Shown here piece by piece: positions 43,763 through 56,100 of a DNA stretch of 64,000 nucleotides. Numbering within the stretch: the stretch's first letter is position 1; the number at the start of each line of letters is the position of its first letter. The stretch comes from Closterium sp. Naga37s-1. Taxonomy: Eukaryota; Streptophyta; Zygnematophyceae; Desmidiales; Closteriaceae. The position numbers and the translations under genes were made by a program. Where the stretch lies: NCBI GenBank assembly GCA_947471745.1, contig CANJKZ010000180.1, positions 454,001-518,000 on the forward strand, in the 5' to 3' direction. The notes under the pieces are model-generated. The model saw only the letters and a program-made list of their open reading frames with translations, did not search any database and was not told the DNA's origin.

Positions 43763-45554
43763 TCACAATCTGCCCTGCGCAGCAAGAGCTTCCCCATGCT
43801 TAGCAATCACAACTGGCTTGAGCAGCTTCATGAGCCTAACAGCCTCCTTAGCCTCTAACTCACCCTCACCATACCTCTCCTGCAGCTCCTTCACACGGGA
43901 TTTCAACCCTGCAACCTTCCTTGCCGCCTTCTCCCTTTCCACCATCGCAACTTGCAACTCTTGCCTTCTCTCTAAGACTAACGTCTCCGCTTTCTTCACC
44001 CTCCTGCTCATTGCTCCTGCCACTCTCTCTGCCTGAGCCTTCACTACTTCAGCCTCCTCCCGCTGCATCCTTGCTCCCAAGGTCCGAGCCGCAGACTCAA
44101 CACTCATGGCGAGGCGCAGATCTTCATTTGCTTCACTCAGAATCCTCGTCTGTTCGTCAACCATCTCCCGTGCGTCCGCCAGCTTAGCTTCTGCCTGTGC
44201 CAGGTCTTTTTTGCCTTCCTTCACCTGGAAAACCGCAAATTCCGCATCGCCCTCCGCATTATCCAGCTCTTCACGCGCCCTCTTCAGCTTCTGGAAGCCC
44301 TCTGACCCCCGAGCCTCAGCTATGGAAGATTTCCAAGCCTGGACTTCGGCTCGGAGGCTCTCCAGCAATCCCCGAGCCACCACCTCCGCTGCGTCTGCTG
44401 CTGCAATCGTGTACACAGCTTCGGTCGACTTGTGCAAGCCTAGACTCTTCTGCTGCGAATTCTTGTCTTGAGAACCGTGTGCAGCATCCATCACTTCGCC
44501 ATGGGGCGCTTCGATTTCCGTGAGATAAGGGTCGTCTTTGTCACTCCAGAATGGCACCCCACGAACCTTTTTTGGTCCGTTCGATGGAGGTCCGTTGGAA
44601 TTCCCGTTGTTTAAAGAACCAGTGAGCAGAGGTGACAACGACGCGCCATGATTGGCCTGTACTTTTTTATTGCTCTCAGCATCATTCTCTATGACATCTG
44701 CCGCGACGGAACCCAATGCAACTGGCGGCGCGCCACGGGTTTCATCTCGGCTTGTTGCGGATGGCGATTGGACGATTCCGAGGATGGCACGCTCAGATTC
44801 AGGAAAGGATTTCATTGCACGTTTAAATACTGCAAGATAATCTCGCAACGTCGCGTTAGTAATCTTCTCCGCTTCCATTGCCTGCGGAAGCCGCTGCTCC
44901 CAGGCTTTAAGTATCTCGTCGCGACACGTCACTATGATGCTGTACGACGCCACTTTGTCGCGCAGTCGCACAACCTTCCGTGCGAGTCTCGCAGCAAGTC
45001 GCTCTGCGACGAGTTTCGCCTCGCCCGCTGTTACCAGCGACAGCCGGACGTCCTCTGAGTCTCGCTCGTACAACCGCTTCGCGATTTGATCGACTATCGC
45101 GGAAAGCTCGTCTACGACTCTCCGTTGCTCCTGTAGTCGCGCTGACGTCACGTTGAGCTTCCCCCGCGCGCGCAGCGACTCCTGGATCTTCCCGTTGGCA
45201 TCGGCGATGCTATCGTTGAGTGACCGAAATTCGCGGAGAAGCACGAGCGTGTCCCCGTGTCACTTCTACAGCCCGCGCTTTCCGCGCGACCAGCTCAGAC
45301 AGGAGTCCGGCCTGTACAGGCCTGTCCTCGTCGCCGAAACTTAATCCGTCTGCAGCGGCGGCGGTACTACTTTTCATTGTCATAGTGGTTGGAATTTCGT
45401 TAGACGCTCCTTTTGAAGTCGAAATCATATTCTCACGTGTTCGACAGGATGCAGGTGCGAAATGGAATGCAGCGGCGAGGGTGAGGATTAGTATGGTAGT
45501 AAATGGTTGTTTGCTGACGCCCCCGCGAAAATGTTGTCGGTGCGACGCGTCCAT
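43763..45554 (-). CDS. Coiled-coil protein with N-terminal hydrophobic segment; one frame break
   Basis: Two overlapping frames form one probable protein of about 600 residues. The N-terminal frame (M at 45554, or 45605) starts MDASHRQHF, has a hydrophobic segment FTTILILTLAAAFHFAPASC (signal peptide or anchor), then a polar linker. The second frame (about 45230-43763) has two heptad-like, Ala/Glu/Arg/Lys-rich regions separated by a polar linker (SNGPKKVRGVPFWSDKD). They meet at a GGGG run near 45253-45256, where a 1-base length difference gives a continuous reading across ...RAVEVTRG and the following LVLLREF. No upstream start exists in the second frame. An assembly indel, a real frameshift or a missed tiny intron are possible. 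I recognise no family. The secretory or membrane assignment rests on the N-terminus only. Confidence 0.6.
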
Positions 45555-45619
45555 CCTATTAAGAAGTAATATTCGCAGTGAATGCACTTTTACATGTGTC
45601 AACATAGGTAAGAATTAGA

Positions 45620-46895
45620 CCACTAGCTCGAAGGAGGACTTCCCACGTAGAAACGGGATCTGCGGTACTACTACTAACTAGCTGCACGGAGAGACACAGC
45701 AATGCTTCAAAATTGGGGAGGTGGTGTCGAGAAAGAAATCATGCTTCAAATTTCCCCCAGGAGAAGTCACAGTGCAAGATACACCTTTTTTCGCTTCCAT
45801 TTCCCTTTCACGACGCGCATAGCCACTCTCCAGCGGGGTTGTACTGTTCTTCACCCAACAGTTGTCCAGGGCGGCTGGAGTGACACCGAGTTCAACGAAC
45901 CAGCCTGACGCGCTCCAGTTTCCTAGTGGGTCGGTGGGAAGGTCCTACTCGGAGACGGAACAGAATTGCGGGGCATGCCGCGGATGGGAGTGGAGAGGGG
46001 GAGTGAGCCACGGGGAAGTGCTGGAAGAAGGTGGGTGGACTGTGGAAACATATGGGTGGAAGTTTTAGGTCTTGGGGGCAGTAGAAACGACATATTCCAT
46101 GTTCAGGTAGAAATGCCCGCGACGTTTTGGCATTTCTTGGGGAAGTTGTTGTACTGTCGTGAGATACAGTTGGTACAATTCAGAATGGGAAGTTATTGAC
46201 TGGAGAAACGACCAGCTCCTCGTTCTGGCGAAATGCTGGAAGAATTTCGTCTTTTTACAAGAGACGAAAAGCATGTTCCATGTGAGTTGACAGAATGACC
46301 GAGGAGGAGGAGTCTTTTGGCTTTTGGGGGGAAGGGCTTTTAGCGATCAACTGTGTACAAGGTCATTGACACCTGTCATGGAGGATAAGTTGTTAGAAAT
46401 ACAATTCCTTAGAGAGCTCAAAATCCCCTAACAATTACTAAGTTGTGTTATGGCTGCTTTTTCGTCTACCAAATGGTCGACATTGTGTTTCTCGAAATTC
46501 GACGGAGTGGTCGACAAATTTACAGCCCATATTTGGGGTTTTGGCAAATTTGACAGTTTTTGTGGCCGTTTTGCATGCGGAAGTGAATCAGGTTCTAGCG
46601 AAGCCGGGGCAATTTCCTCGCGAAGAGCTTATTTTGAGCATCTACTTTAACCGACTAGAAGACCCGTAATTTATGCTGATCACGGCTCTCCTTGTTACAA
46701 GCTGATAAACCTAGATGTTGGTCAGGCAACCTCAAAATTATCTTCCTTGCCTGAGCTATGGATCAACACTTCTTAAGACAAAAACTACAAGCATCACTAA
46801 TATTAAGACCATTACAAGATGTGCTCCTAAGGTCACTCCTTGATAATGCAACACCAATTTCAACAACGCCTAGCCCTTGACAAGTTCCAAAAGAG
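45620..46895. other. Unique DNA without supported genes
   Basis: Short ORFs only. Ends at the copia target-site duplication TAAGT (46896-46900). Confidence 0.35.
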
Positions 46896-46900
46896 TAAGT

Positions 46901-47317
46901 TGTTGGGCTGAGAAAAGCCCTTAGGATCTTTACAGGGATGAACTCTGGGTAGGATTGAAATAGCGGAAGCGTTTAGTGAAGAGATTGTGAACCACCTTGC
47001 GCTAGTATGTGAGAGCAAAGTCGATTGATTAAAGCAAAGAGATACAAGATTATATAAGAGTACAAGGAATACGAAGAGACACGGTTGTAACTACTTTACT
47101 GTTGCTGTTGCGGTTCGATACAGTGACGACTCGGGCAACTGCTCTGTAGCGAGTACTTGTCAGGTCAAAGGTCGCTGACCTTTGACTTTCGCGTAACCTC
47201 CAGCGGTTACTTCAACCTCCGAGGGTTGACTCGCTGGTGCCTCGATATGCTTTGCTTCGCTTGTGTCTTGGTGTTTCGACACGACAGAGGCGCTTAAGAC
47301 TGATTGTTTCCAACACT
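46901..47317 (-). repeat. Copia 3' LTR
   Basis: 417 bp. Lacks a 26-bp segment present in the other LTR (right after GCTCTGTAGCGAG). Confidence 0.95.
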
Positions 47318-50300
47318 CCCCTTCGCTTCTGGAGTGTCGCTGCTGGTGACGTGGCTCTGTCCAGTCAGCAGCATGCAGTACTCAAACTTCTATTTCCCGA
47401 GCTTCTTGGTCAAGTAGTCAGCTGCCATCTCGGTCGTGGGGCAGTATGACAGTTCGAGTCTCCCCTTCTCGATTTCGTCCTTCACGAAGAAGTAGCGTAG
47501 GGCAATGTGTTTCGTCCTGTTCGCGAAGCCGTTCTTGTTGGCGATGCGAATTGCCGACTGGTTGTCGCAGAACAGGGTGAAGTTGGGTAACTCAGCTAAC
47601 TTCGCTTCTTCCAGCAGCTCGCGAAGGTAAAGTCCTTCCTTGGTGGCTGAGCAGAGTGCAATATATTCTGCTTCAGCTGACGAGAGAGCGATTAATTCCT
47701 GCTTGCTCGACTGCCAAGAGATAGGTCCGATAGGTTCGAGGCGGTAGACGTAGCCGGTGCGCGAACGCCTGTTGTCGGAGTCGCCAGCGTTATCGGCGTC
47801 GACGTAGCCGATTAACTTAGTCGGTGTGGTTGCGTTCTTGTGGTAGGTTAGGCCGATCGTTGGGGTGCTAACGGGGTAGTGAAGAGCGCGGTCGAGTTCC
47901 GCTAGGTGTTCCGCTTCGGGCCTCTTGAGGTAGGTTGCGAGTTGGCTTGCAGAGTACGATAGGTCTGGACGGCAGGTAACAGCTGCGAAGAGAAGGCAGC
48001 CCAGCTTTCTCTGGTAGTCGCGTATGTCGGCGGGCTTGAGTAGAACGGGGCCTTCCTTGTTGTTGCCTGACGTGTAGCGGTACGGTGTAGAGATGGCGGT
48101 TGGTGTAAGTATGAAGCGCTTGGCGATGGTGTCGGCGTATTTCGCGGCGCTGAGGTAGATCGCATCTTCCTCTTCCCGGATGTTGAGCCCGAGGTACTGA
48201 GTGACGGTAGATGAGACCGTGAGCGTGAGATCTTGCTGCAGTTCCCCTTCGAACCAGGTAGTGATGCCGTCAGTTGAGCCGATGTAAAGGAGATCGTCTA
48301 CGTAGACGATTAGCAGGATGTAGTCTGCGCCTTTCGTGAGTCGGTACATCCCCTGATCGTGAGGTAATTGTTTGAAGCCGATGCGGATGAGGCGGGCGTG
48401 CAGATACTGCTGCCATAGCCGCGGAGCTTGCTTAATCCCGTAGAGCGACTTCAGCAGTTGACAGACCTGGTTCGGCTCCCCGTTGGTACCGTGCGGTAGT
48501 TCCACGAAAATTTCTGCGTCAACGGGTGCGTAGAGAAACGCGTTCGCGACGTCGATTTGCCGCAGCTTCTTCTTCTTCATGGCGGCGATTGCGAGGAGAA
48601 TGCGTAGTGAGGTGTGTCGGCTGACCGGAGCGAAAGTTTCGGTGAAGTCTCGCCCATGTTCTTGGTCGAAGCCGCGCACGACCCAGCGTGCCTTGAATTT
48701 GTCAATGGTGCCGTCGGCCTTCGTCTTCACGCGGAAGACCCATTTCCCGGTGAGTACTGTCTTGTTTCGTGCGACGCCGATGGGAACAACTTTCCAGGTG
48801 TTCCGTTCTTCCAGTGCTTTTAGTTCCTTGTCCATGGCTTCGCGCCATTTTTCCTTATGCTCCCCCCCCCAGAGCCTGCTGAACTGTCGCAGGCTCTTTA
48901 GGAATGGCTGCGCCGTGAACTGCGGTGACGAGACCAAGGATTTGGAGTCCACTCTGTGTGTAGCGGGGGAGTGAAGTGTCCTCGGGATAAGCTGCTTCGT
49001 CTCCAGCTTCTGGATCAGGTGCGAAATTAGGGCCTACGCGTTCTGCTTCGTCGGTGTTGACTTGTGCAGGTGTAACGTAACCGTTGTCAGCGAAATGGTC
49101 GTAGGCGTCGGCGTTGATGCTTTCGCGTGGGTTTTCGTCGTCCATTGGCACGTTGACGGAGCAGTAGGGGAGGGGTCCGGCTTCTTCCGAGGCTCCTTCC
49201 ACGTTCTGCTCGTCCCAGTCAGCTTCGTTTTCTGCCGAAGCGAAGGCTCGGTCTCCACGGAAGCCACCTGTGGGGTCTCGGTTTTCGTCCAGGTTGGCAA
49301 GGTACGTTTGCAGTGTGAGTCGCTCGTAGAAAATGACATCACGTGCTGCCACTGTTTCTTTTGTCGCGACGTCAAAAATCTTCCATGCGTTGTAGTGTTT
49401 TTCGATGCCCCGGTGTAGTCCCCACTGTGCGCGCTGAGAGAATCGTCCTGCTCGTGCAGATGGAGATCGGTACTGTACCATGCAGCCGAAGACTCGTAAC
49501 ATTTTTGTGCTGCCCAGTTTTCCTGTCCACAGCAGATGCGGTGATGTGTTGTTCGGTAGTGACGACGAAGAAAGCAAGTTGTGCAGCATCACGGCGTGGT
49601 CCATTGCTTCTGGCCATTGGTGAGAGGGTAGCCGCATGCCACGTAACAGTTTCCGCATGGTGTTTTGGAGGGTCCTGTTCATCCTCTCTGCTACACCCTG
49701 CTGTTGATGGGCGTAGGGAAGGGAAATGAGCCGCTTGATTCCTCTCTTTGCCAGGTACTGCTTGAACTTTTGTGAGGTGTACTCTCCTCCCCCGTCTGAC
49801 TGGAAGCTTTTTAGTTTGACGCCCGATTCACTTTCTGCTACGGGGAGCCAGGCGACGAACGCTTCGAACGCCATATCATTGCTTGGAAGATTCAGGTGCC
49901 AAACGTAACGTGTCGCGGCGTCGATGAACGTGATGGTGTAATTGTACGCGTTCTGCCCCGGTTCGCGATTGTACAGGATGTCGCTGTACACTTTCTCGAG
50001 TAGCGCGTAAGCCGGTGCGCTTGGGTTATGGTGAGACGCGAACGGTTGATGCGGTAAGTCAGCTTCAGGGCAGGTGAAACACGTTCCACGTACGCGTTGA
50101 AGTTCTCTTCCATCAGTCAATAGTAGTGAGTCCTTGTCGAGTACTCCTGCTCTTATCGTATTATTTAATACTGTGCTGCTTGGGTGTCCCATCCTTGCGT
50201 GCCAGGTGCTTTCGTCGGCGCGATGTCCGGGTGATCGTCGGTACAGGTCGGAGTTGGAGTAGAAGCTGGCGGTGAAGTTGGCGCTTCGATGTACTTCTCG

Positions 50301-52348
50301 AGGTGTTGGATTCAGCTGTTGTGCAAGAGTTGGTGGGGTGTCGTCGTCGATTGGGGCTGGTGCAGTTGAAGGACCCGCGATTGGTGCCGATGTTGTCTCT
50401 GCTGCTGCCGATGTTGTCTCTGCTGCTGCCGTTGTTGTTCCTGCTGCTGCCGAGTGTTGAATCGTTGCTAATGCTCTTGTTCGTTCTGCCTCAGGAATGG
50501 TATGCGAATACCAGAAACCTTCGGGGCTGAAGTCTGGATCGAGATCTGGTGGGTGCGTCCAGGAGGTGAAGGTGACGATTCCGTCGCTGTCGGCGGTGCC
50601 GAGGTCTGGAACGAAGTCGAGGACGAACACGTTGTTCTTCAGTACGGCCTTGTCGATGTAGAGGCCACCCTTCCCGTGGTACAGCTTGAACTCCTGTGTT
50701 GTGCTGTCTGCTTCGAGGTGGATTCCTTTCGCCATCAATTGACTGACGCTCAGTAAGTTGTATCCGAGCCCTTCTGCTATTAAAACCTTGGACATCTGCA
50801 GTATGACGTTTGTTTCTCGTGACTGAAGTTGCACTACGCCTTGTCGTCGTGTGCGCAGGTTTTGATTGTTGGCGACGGTAATGACGACTTCGCGTTGAAG
50901 ATGGTGTTCGCGTTGAACGAAGCGTCCCGAAGAACACATATGTTGCCCGCAGCAACTGTCCAGGAACCATGTGTCTTTCCCGGATGGTTCACTCTGGGCG
51001 ATAGCTGCGTATGTCGGGTTCGGCTCCAGTGTCTCACGGCGCGGAGTCCTTTCGTCAAGTTGTTCTTCCGGTGAGTAGTGTGGCGGTGACTCGGTGATGC
51101 AGGAATCGGTCAATTTTGCCATGCAACTGACGATGTTCCTTGCTCCTTGTGCAGGTTGTCCCGTCGGTGTCGTTTGAGCTTGAGCGGTGGGGTTCGCTTG
51201 TATTGAAGTGACTTGGCTGCTTGAAGGTCGAAGCTGTCGCTGTGAAGGCGTTGACTGTTGTCGATTCGGGCAGTGCGTGCGCGGGTGCCCTGACGTCTTG
51301 CAGATGTGGCAGAACGGAGGTACGGGTTTCGGTTGTTGCTTGTTGTTGTTGTAGCGTCGCTGAGTATGGAATGCGAATTCCGGTGTTGATGTCTTTTTCT
51401 TGTGTCGTTCTTCTTGCAGGTCCATGTCTTGCTGCTCGGCGTGGATTTCGGTGCAGAGCGCTGCTTCGGAGATTCTTCCGTGGGCTCGGAGAATGGCCTT
51501 TGTTGCGCGCCATTGAGGACCGAGGCCGCCAATGATAACTGTCACGAAGGCGTCTTCAGAAATCGACCCTCCGCATCGAAGAAGCTTGTCGCGCAACTCG
51601 CGACATCGGCTGATATACGCCATTCCTTTCTCGCCTGCTTTCATTTCGACCGTTGTCAATTGCGCCATTAACCGACTTTGATTCACGCTGTCTGTTGCTT
51701 GATACAGGCTCTTCAAGTGATTGTATGCGAGCTCCGCGGAGTTGCCGTAACCCCGGTAAGACCGTATATTCTGCTGTTGGGACGGGGTGATGTTTCTCAG
51801 TAGAATCGTGTACGCCATCATCGACTGATAAGTGTACTGCTGCTTCTCATACTGTGTGCCGTTCGTTGGGTATGGCAGGGACCCGTCGAAGAAGCCAAGT
51901 AACTGCGCGTCTTCCATCATTAACTCGAATTCAAACGACCAGCTGAAGAAATCCTTTCCATCGAAAGGTCTTGACGTCTGCATCTTTAGAACGTGCGCGA
52001 ACTGCGACTGAACTTGTAATGCGTCCAGTGGATTTTCTTGTCCAGGTGAAGGCTGCGGGTGAGGCATAAAACTGATGGACCCGCGCTCGTACGGAGCAAA
52101 GGTAGGCTGCTGTTGATTTCCTCATGCGTATGATGAGCCGTCGAGACTCATGGGAGTTGCTCCGTTGTTGTTGTTGCTGTTGTTCGACTGCGCAGGTGCC
52201 GACTGTTGGTGTTGCTCGTAGAAGGACATGAAGGAGAAAAACTTCTCCATCATGCTCTGATCGAAGCCTGCAGGTTGATTTGCAGGAGTCTCGGTGGATG
52301 TTGCCCTGGGTCTTGTTGCCGTACCCTCCTCTGTCTGTAGGCCAGAGG

Positions 52349-52718
52349 TGTGAGAGTACGACGGCTTATGCTGGCTTTGCTAGCTTGCCTGGACTTTATT
52401 ATGCTATATCTAGCTTGGGTTTATTTTATCATGCATAGATATGCTTGATTTCCTAGGTTAGGTGCATTCCTATATGTTATTATAGTTATAGCACCGAACC
52501 AGGTTACGTGTACCGAACTCAAGCCTATTCGGTTTCCACCGAATTGCTTCCTACTGAGTTCAGGAAGGTTCTGTTCGGAACGCTTCGCGACCCTCAGAAC
52601 ATTCGCGTAACACCTGGGTTACCTGCCTTGTGTCGAGCCTATATATAGCCTCGTGTTGTACCCAGGTGAAGCATTCAATTCAAACCCACTTTTCTGAGCT
52701 CGATCCTAGATCCTCACC
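52349..52718 (+). repeat. Gypsy 5' LTR
   Basis: 370 bp, begins TGTGAGAGTACGACGG. Its last base differs from the expected terminal CA. Confidence 0.95.
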
Positions 52719-53148
52719 CTTGGTAATCAGAGCCCGGTTACACGCGAAGTTTTTCGACCGCGAAAACCTAGTTTTTAAAACCGCGGGGCGACGACGGAAA
52801 GCGCCGATTTCGTGTACGTAAACCAGTTCCGCGCAATTTTTTAACGTCCCCCTCGAACCGGTTTTCGAACACTCCTCAGGTCCGGTGGCGAAAAAGTTGG
52901 AATTTCGACCGTCAGATCAATTCGAATCTCAACGGCCCTGAGAATTTCGCTCACAAAGGTTGGAATTTGGAGCGTCGGATCGAATTTATTCTCAACGGCC
53001 GAGATCGGAGGCGAATTTCGACTTAGGGAGAATTACGCGACTTACAGAATCAGCGCTCGTCATTTCTACAGTCGATTCGACTCGCAGTGAGTGGACCAGC
53101 GCCTAGAAATCAATTTCTTTCGTCGCAAATCTTCTTGTAAATCGCCAA

Positions 53149-56100
53149 ATGGAGGAAAACGGTGATAATTCCGTACGAAAAATTACGGAGTTACACACCG
53201 ACGTAGACCAGACGCGAGCGGCACTCCAGCGAATAGAGGAGCTTCTCGCAAACTAGTCGGCAGCCGCCACGGCAGCAGCAGACGCAGCGGCGAATGCAGC
53301 AGCGACGGCAGCAGCAGCAGCGGCGACACCGACACTTCACCCAGCAGCAGCGGCAGCGGCTACATTGAATCTTGAGGTGGCACGTCCGAGGCTACCGGAA
53401 AAGTTCAATCCGAATGCGAGAGACACCGACGTCCGTCGATTCATTGCGACCCTCGAAATTTACTTCGAGGCCGTTGGCTGTACGACCCCGACACACGATG
53501 CAATGCGGATTCGGCTCGCAGCGACACTGTTACGAGGCCCGGCGCTCGAGTGGATTTACAATAGCAACGAAGTCCGAGGCGAGGGGTCATGGACGCAGTT
53601 TCGGGAAGCTTTAATTCAACGTTTCGAACCAATCAACTCCAGCTACATGGCGCGGCAGCAGATTCATCGGCATAAACAGTTCGGCAGTGTAACACAGTAC
53701 ACGCAGCAGATGGAGAGCCTCTTCAACCGAATAACCGACCTGACCGAAGGGGAAAACATCCAAGCGTATACTGAGGGGCTAAAGATGGAAGTCCGCCGAC
53801 AGGTGATTGCCGCGAACTACAACAACTACCGCGACATGGTGTGTGCAGCAGAGAGATTCGATGCGCTGACGCGAGATGAACCCGAGACACGACGCCACGT
53901 GCCGAACAGATCATTCGACACGGAGCGATCGGCACCACCCACGACCGCCGACCCGATGGATATCGACAAGATCGACGCAAAGCAGCGGCCGACAAAATAT
54001 GAGAAGTGCGAATTTTGCGGCGCAGCAGGACATCGATTCTTGGCGTGTTGGAAAATGAAGAAAGCACGAGCGGAGCTGCAGGGCAACAACAGTGCGACAT
54101 CCACGATGGCGAAAAAAGGAGATCATGATGGCGCGAATTTAAAACGTCACGACCGGCCGGCAACAGGGGAAATCGCCGAGACAAATGGAGGCTCCGCGAA
54201 ACAAGGCTCTGCACCGACCGGGAAACTCCAGCCGAACACCCTCGAGAGTAAGAATATTTCCTCTCGAGGTTTTCAAGCCTTTGAAAAAATCAGGGGAGAT
54301 CTAAAGGCCAAGAAAAAGCCTTCAGACATTATTCAGGTACCTGAGAAGTTGGGCAAACCACTCCGGAGCGTTGAAAAGGGTCGTGCGTTCCAAGGAGTTA
54401 ATATTCTCTTCCCGCAGCACGGTGTTAAGGCTCCCTATTGCCCACAGGTGAAGCCTACACAGCTGCAAAGGCTTTGGGGAAGGTTCCAGGCCAAGATGAA
54501 GCTGAATCGGCCTCGGATAGATCCTTCTAACCCAACTCAGTTGAAAACTGATACGGAGTCAACAGCTTCGAGCGCAGGACCGAGGGATGATCTATTCGAC
54601 GTACCCTACGATCCTATAAGCGAGACCATCTACGGTTACTCGGAGCGGCAACAACCACTAGTACTCGAGGTGATCTGCAACGGGCGACGCCTCCAGGCAC
54701 TGGTGGACAGCGGTGCGTCTCACTCGGTGTGCGACCGCGGGACGTTGGAGAAAATTGGAGAACCTTCGGAGGAGACCAAGTTCACGGCAACGATGGTGGA
54801 CGGTACGAAACTTCCCATCCACGGCGAAGCATCACTGCAGCTGCACATAGGGGCGCTGAGGTGGAAGCCGACGTTGCCGATCACGAACATCAAGGGTTTA
54901 GATTTCATCTTGGGGCGAGATTTCCTGAAGCGGTTCAACCCCGAGATCGACTGGGTCAACCGGAAGGCGTGCATCTACAACAACGGGAAACGAGTGGAGC
55001 TGCGAAGCTGGACGGATACAGGGAATGTTCCTGAAACGACATTGGCACGGTTCGAACGGACAGTGAACGAGAGTAACACGGGTTACTTAGCACTGGTTAT
55101 GTCAGCAGCAGAGGAGGAGAAGCTGAGTACGGAGCTATCTGTAGCAGTGAAGGAGGTCTTGGAGCAGTACAAGGATATAATGCCCGACGACCTACCTGCA
55201 GGCGTACCTCCAGCACGCACCCACGAGCACGAGATCGTGGAGGAACCAGGTGCGAAACCCGTCTCACGTGCACCATACCGACTGAGTCCGACCGAACTGA
55301 CAGACATGAAGAAACAGATAGAGTATCTACTGGACAGACAACTGATCCGCCCATCCACCTCTCCCTACGGTGCACCAGTTCTCTTCACTCCAAAACCAGA
55401 CGGCAGTTTACGGATGTGCATGGACTACCGCGCACTGAACAAACAGACGGTTAAAAACAAATACCCCATACCGCGCATAGACGACCTATTGGATCAACTG
55501 CGTGGTGCAACAGTCTTTTCGAAGCTGGACCTACGGTCGGGTTACTGGCAGATCAAGATGGCGGACAACTCGGTCCACAAGACGGCGTTCCGTACCAGAT
55601 ACGGCTCCTACGAATACTTGGTGATGCCGTTCGGACTCTGCAACGCACCAGCAACATTTCAGGCGGAGATGAATCACATCTTACGACCCCTGCTGGACGA
55701 GTGCGTAGTGGTGTACCTGGACGACATTCTTATCTACTCGAAGAACATGAAGGAGCACGTGGAGCATCTGCGGAAGGTGTTCGAGATCCTGCGGAAAAAC
55801 AAGTTCTACGTGAAGCTGTCGAAGAGCGACTTCGCCCTGAAGAAGGTGCAGTTTCTCGGGCACATGGTGAGTGCCGAGGGCGTACACGTGGACCCGCGGA
55901 AGATCGAAGCCGTCAAGAAGTGGAAAGTACCGGAGAAGGTGAAGGAGTTGTAGCAGTTCCTAGGCTTCGCCAACTACTATAACAGGTTCGTGCCGCAGTA
56001 CGCTAAGATAGCAGCGCCACTGACCGACCTACTGAAAAAGGATACGCCCTACAAATGGGATACTCCTCATCAGCAAGCCATGGAGCAGCTACAAACAGCA

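Noticed and set aside
53254..55953. Reassignment of UAG to glutamine
   Set aside because: ALG5 and GT47 both end naturally at TAG, so the TAGs inside the gypsy frame are better seen as mutations.
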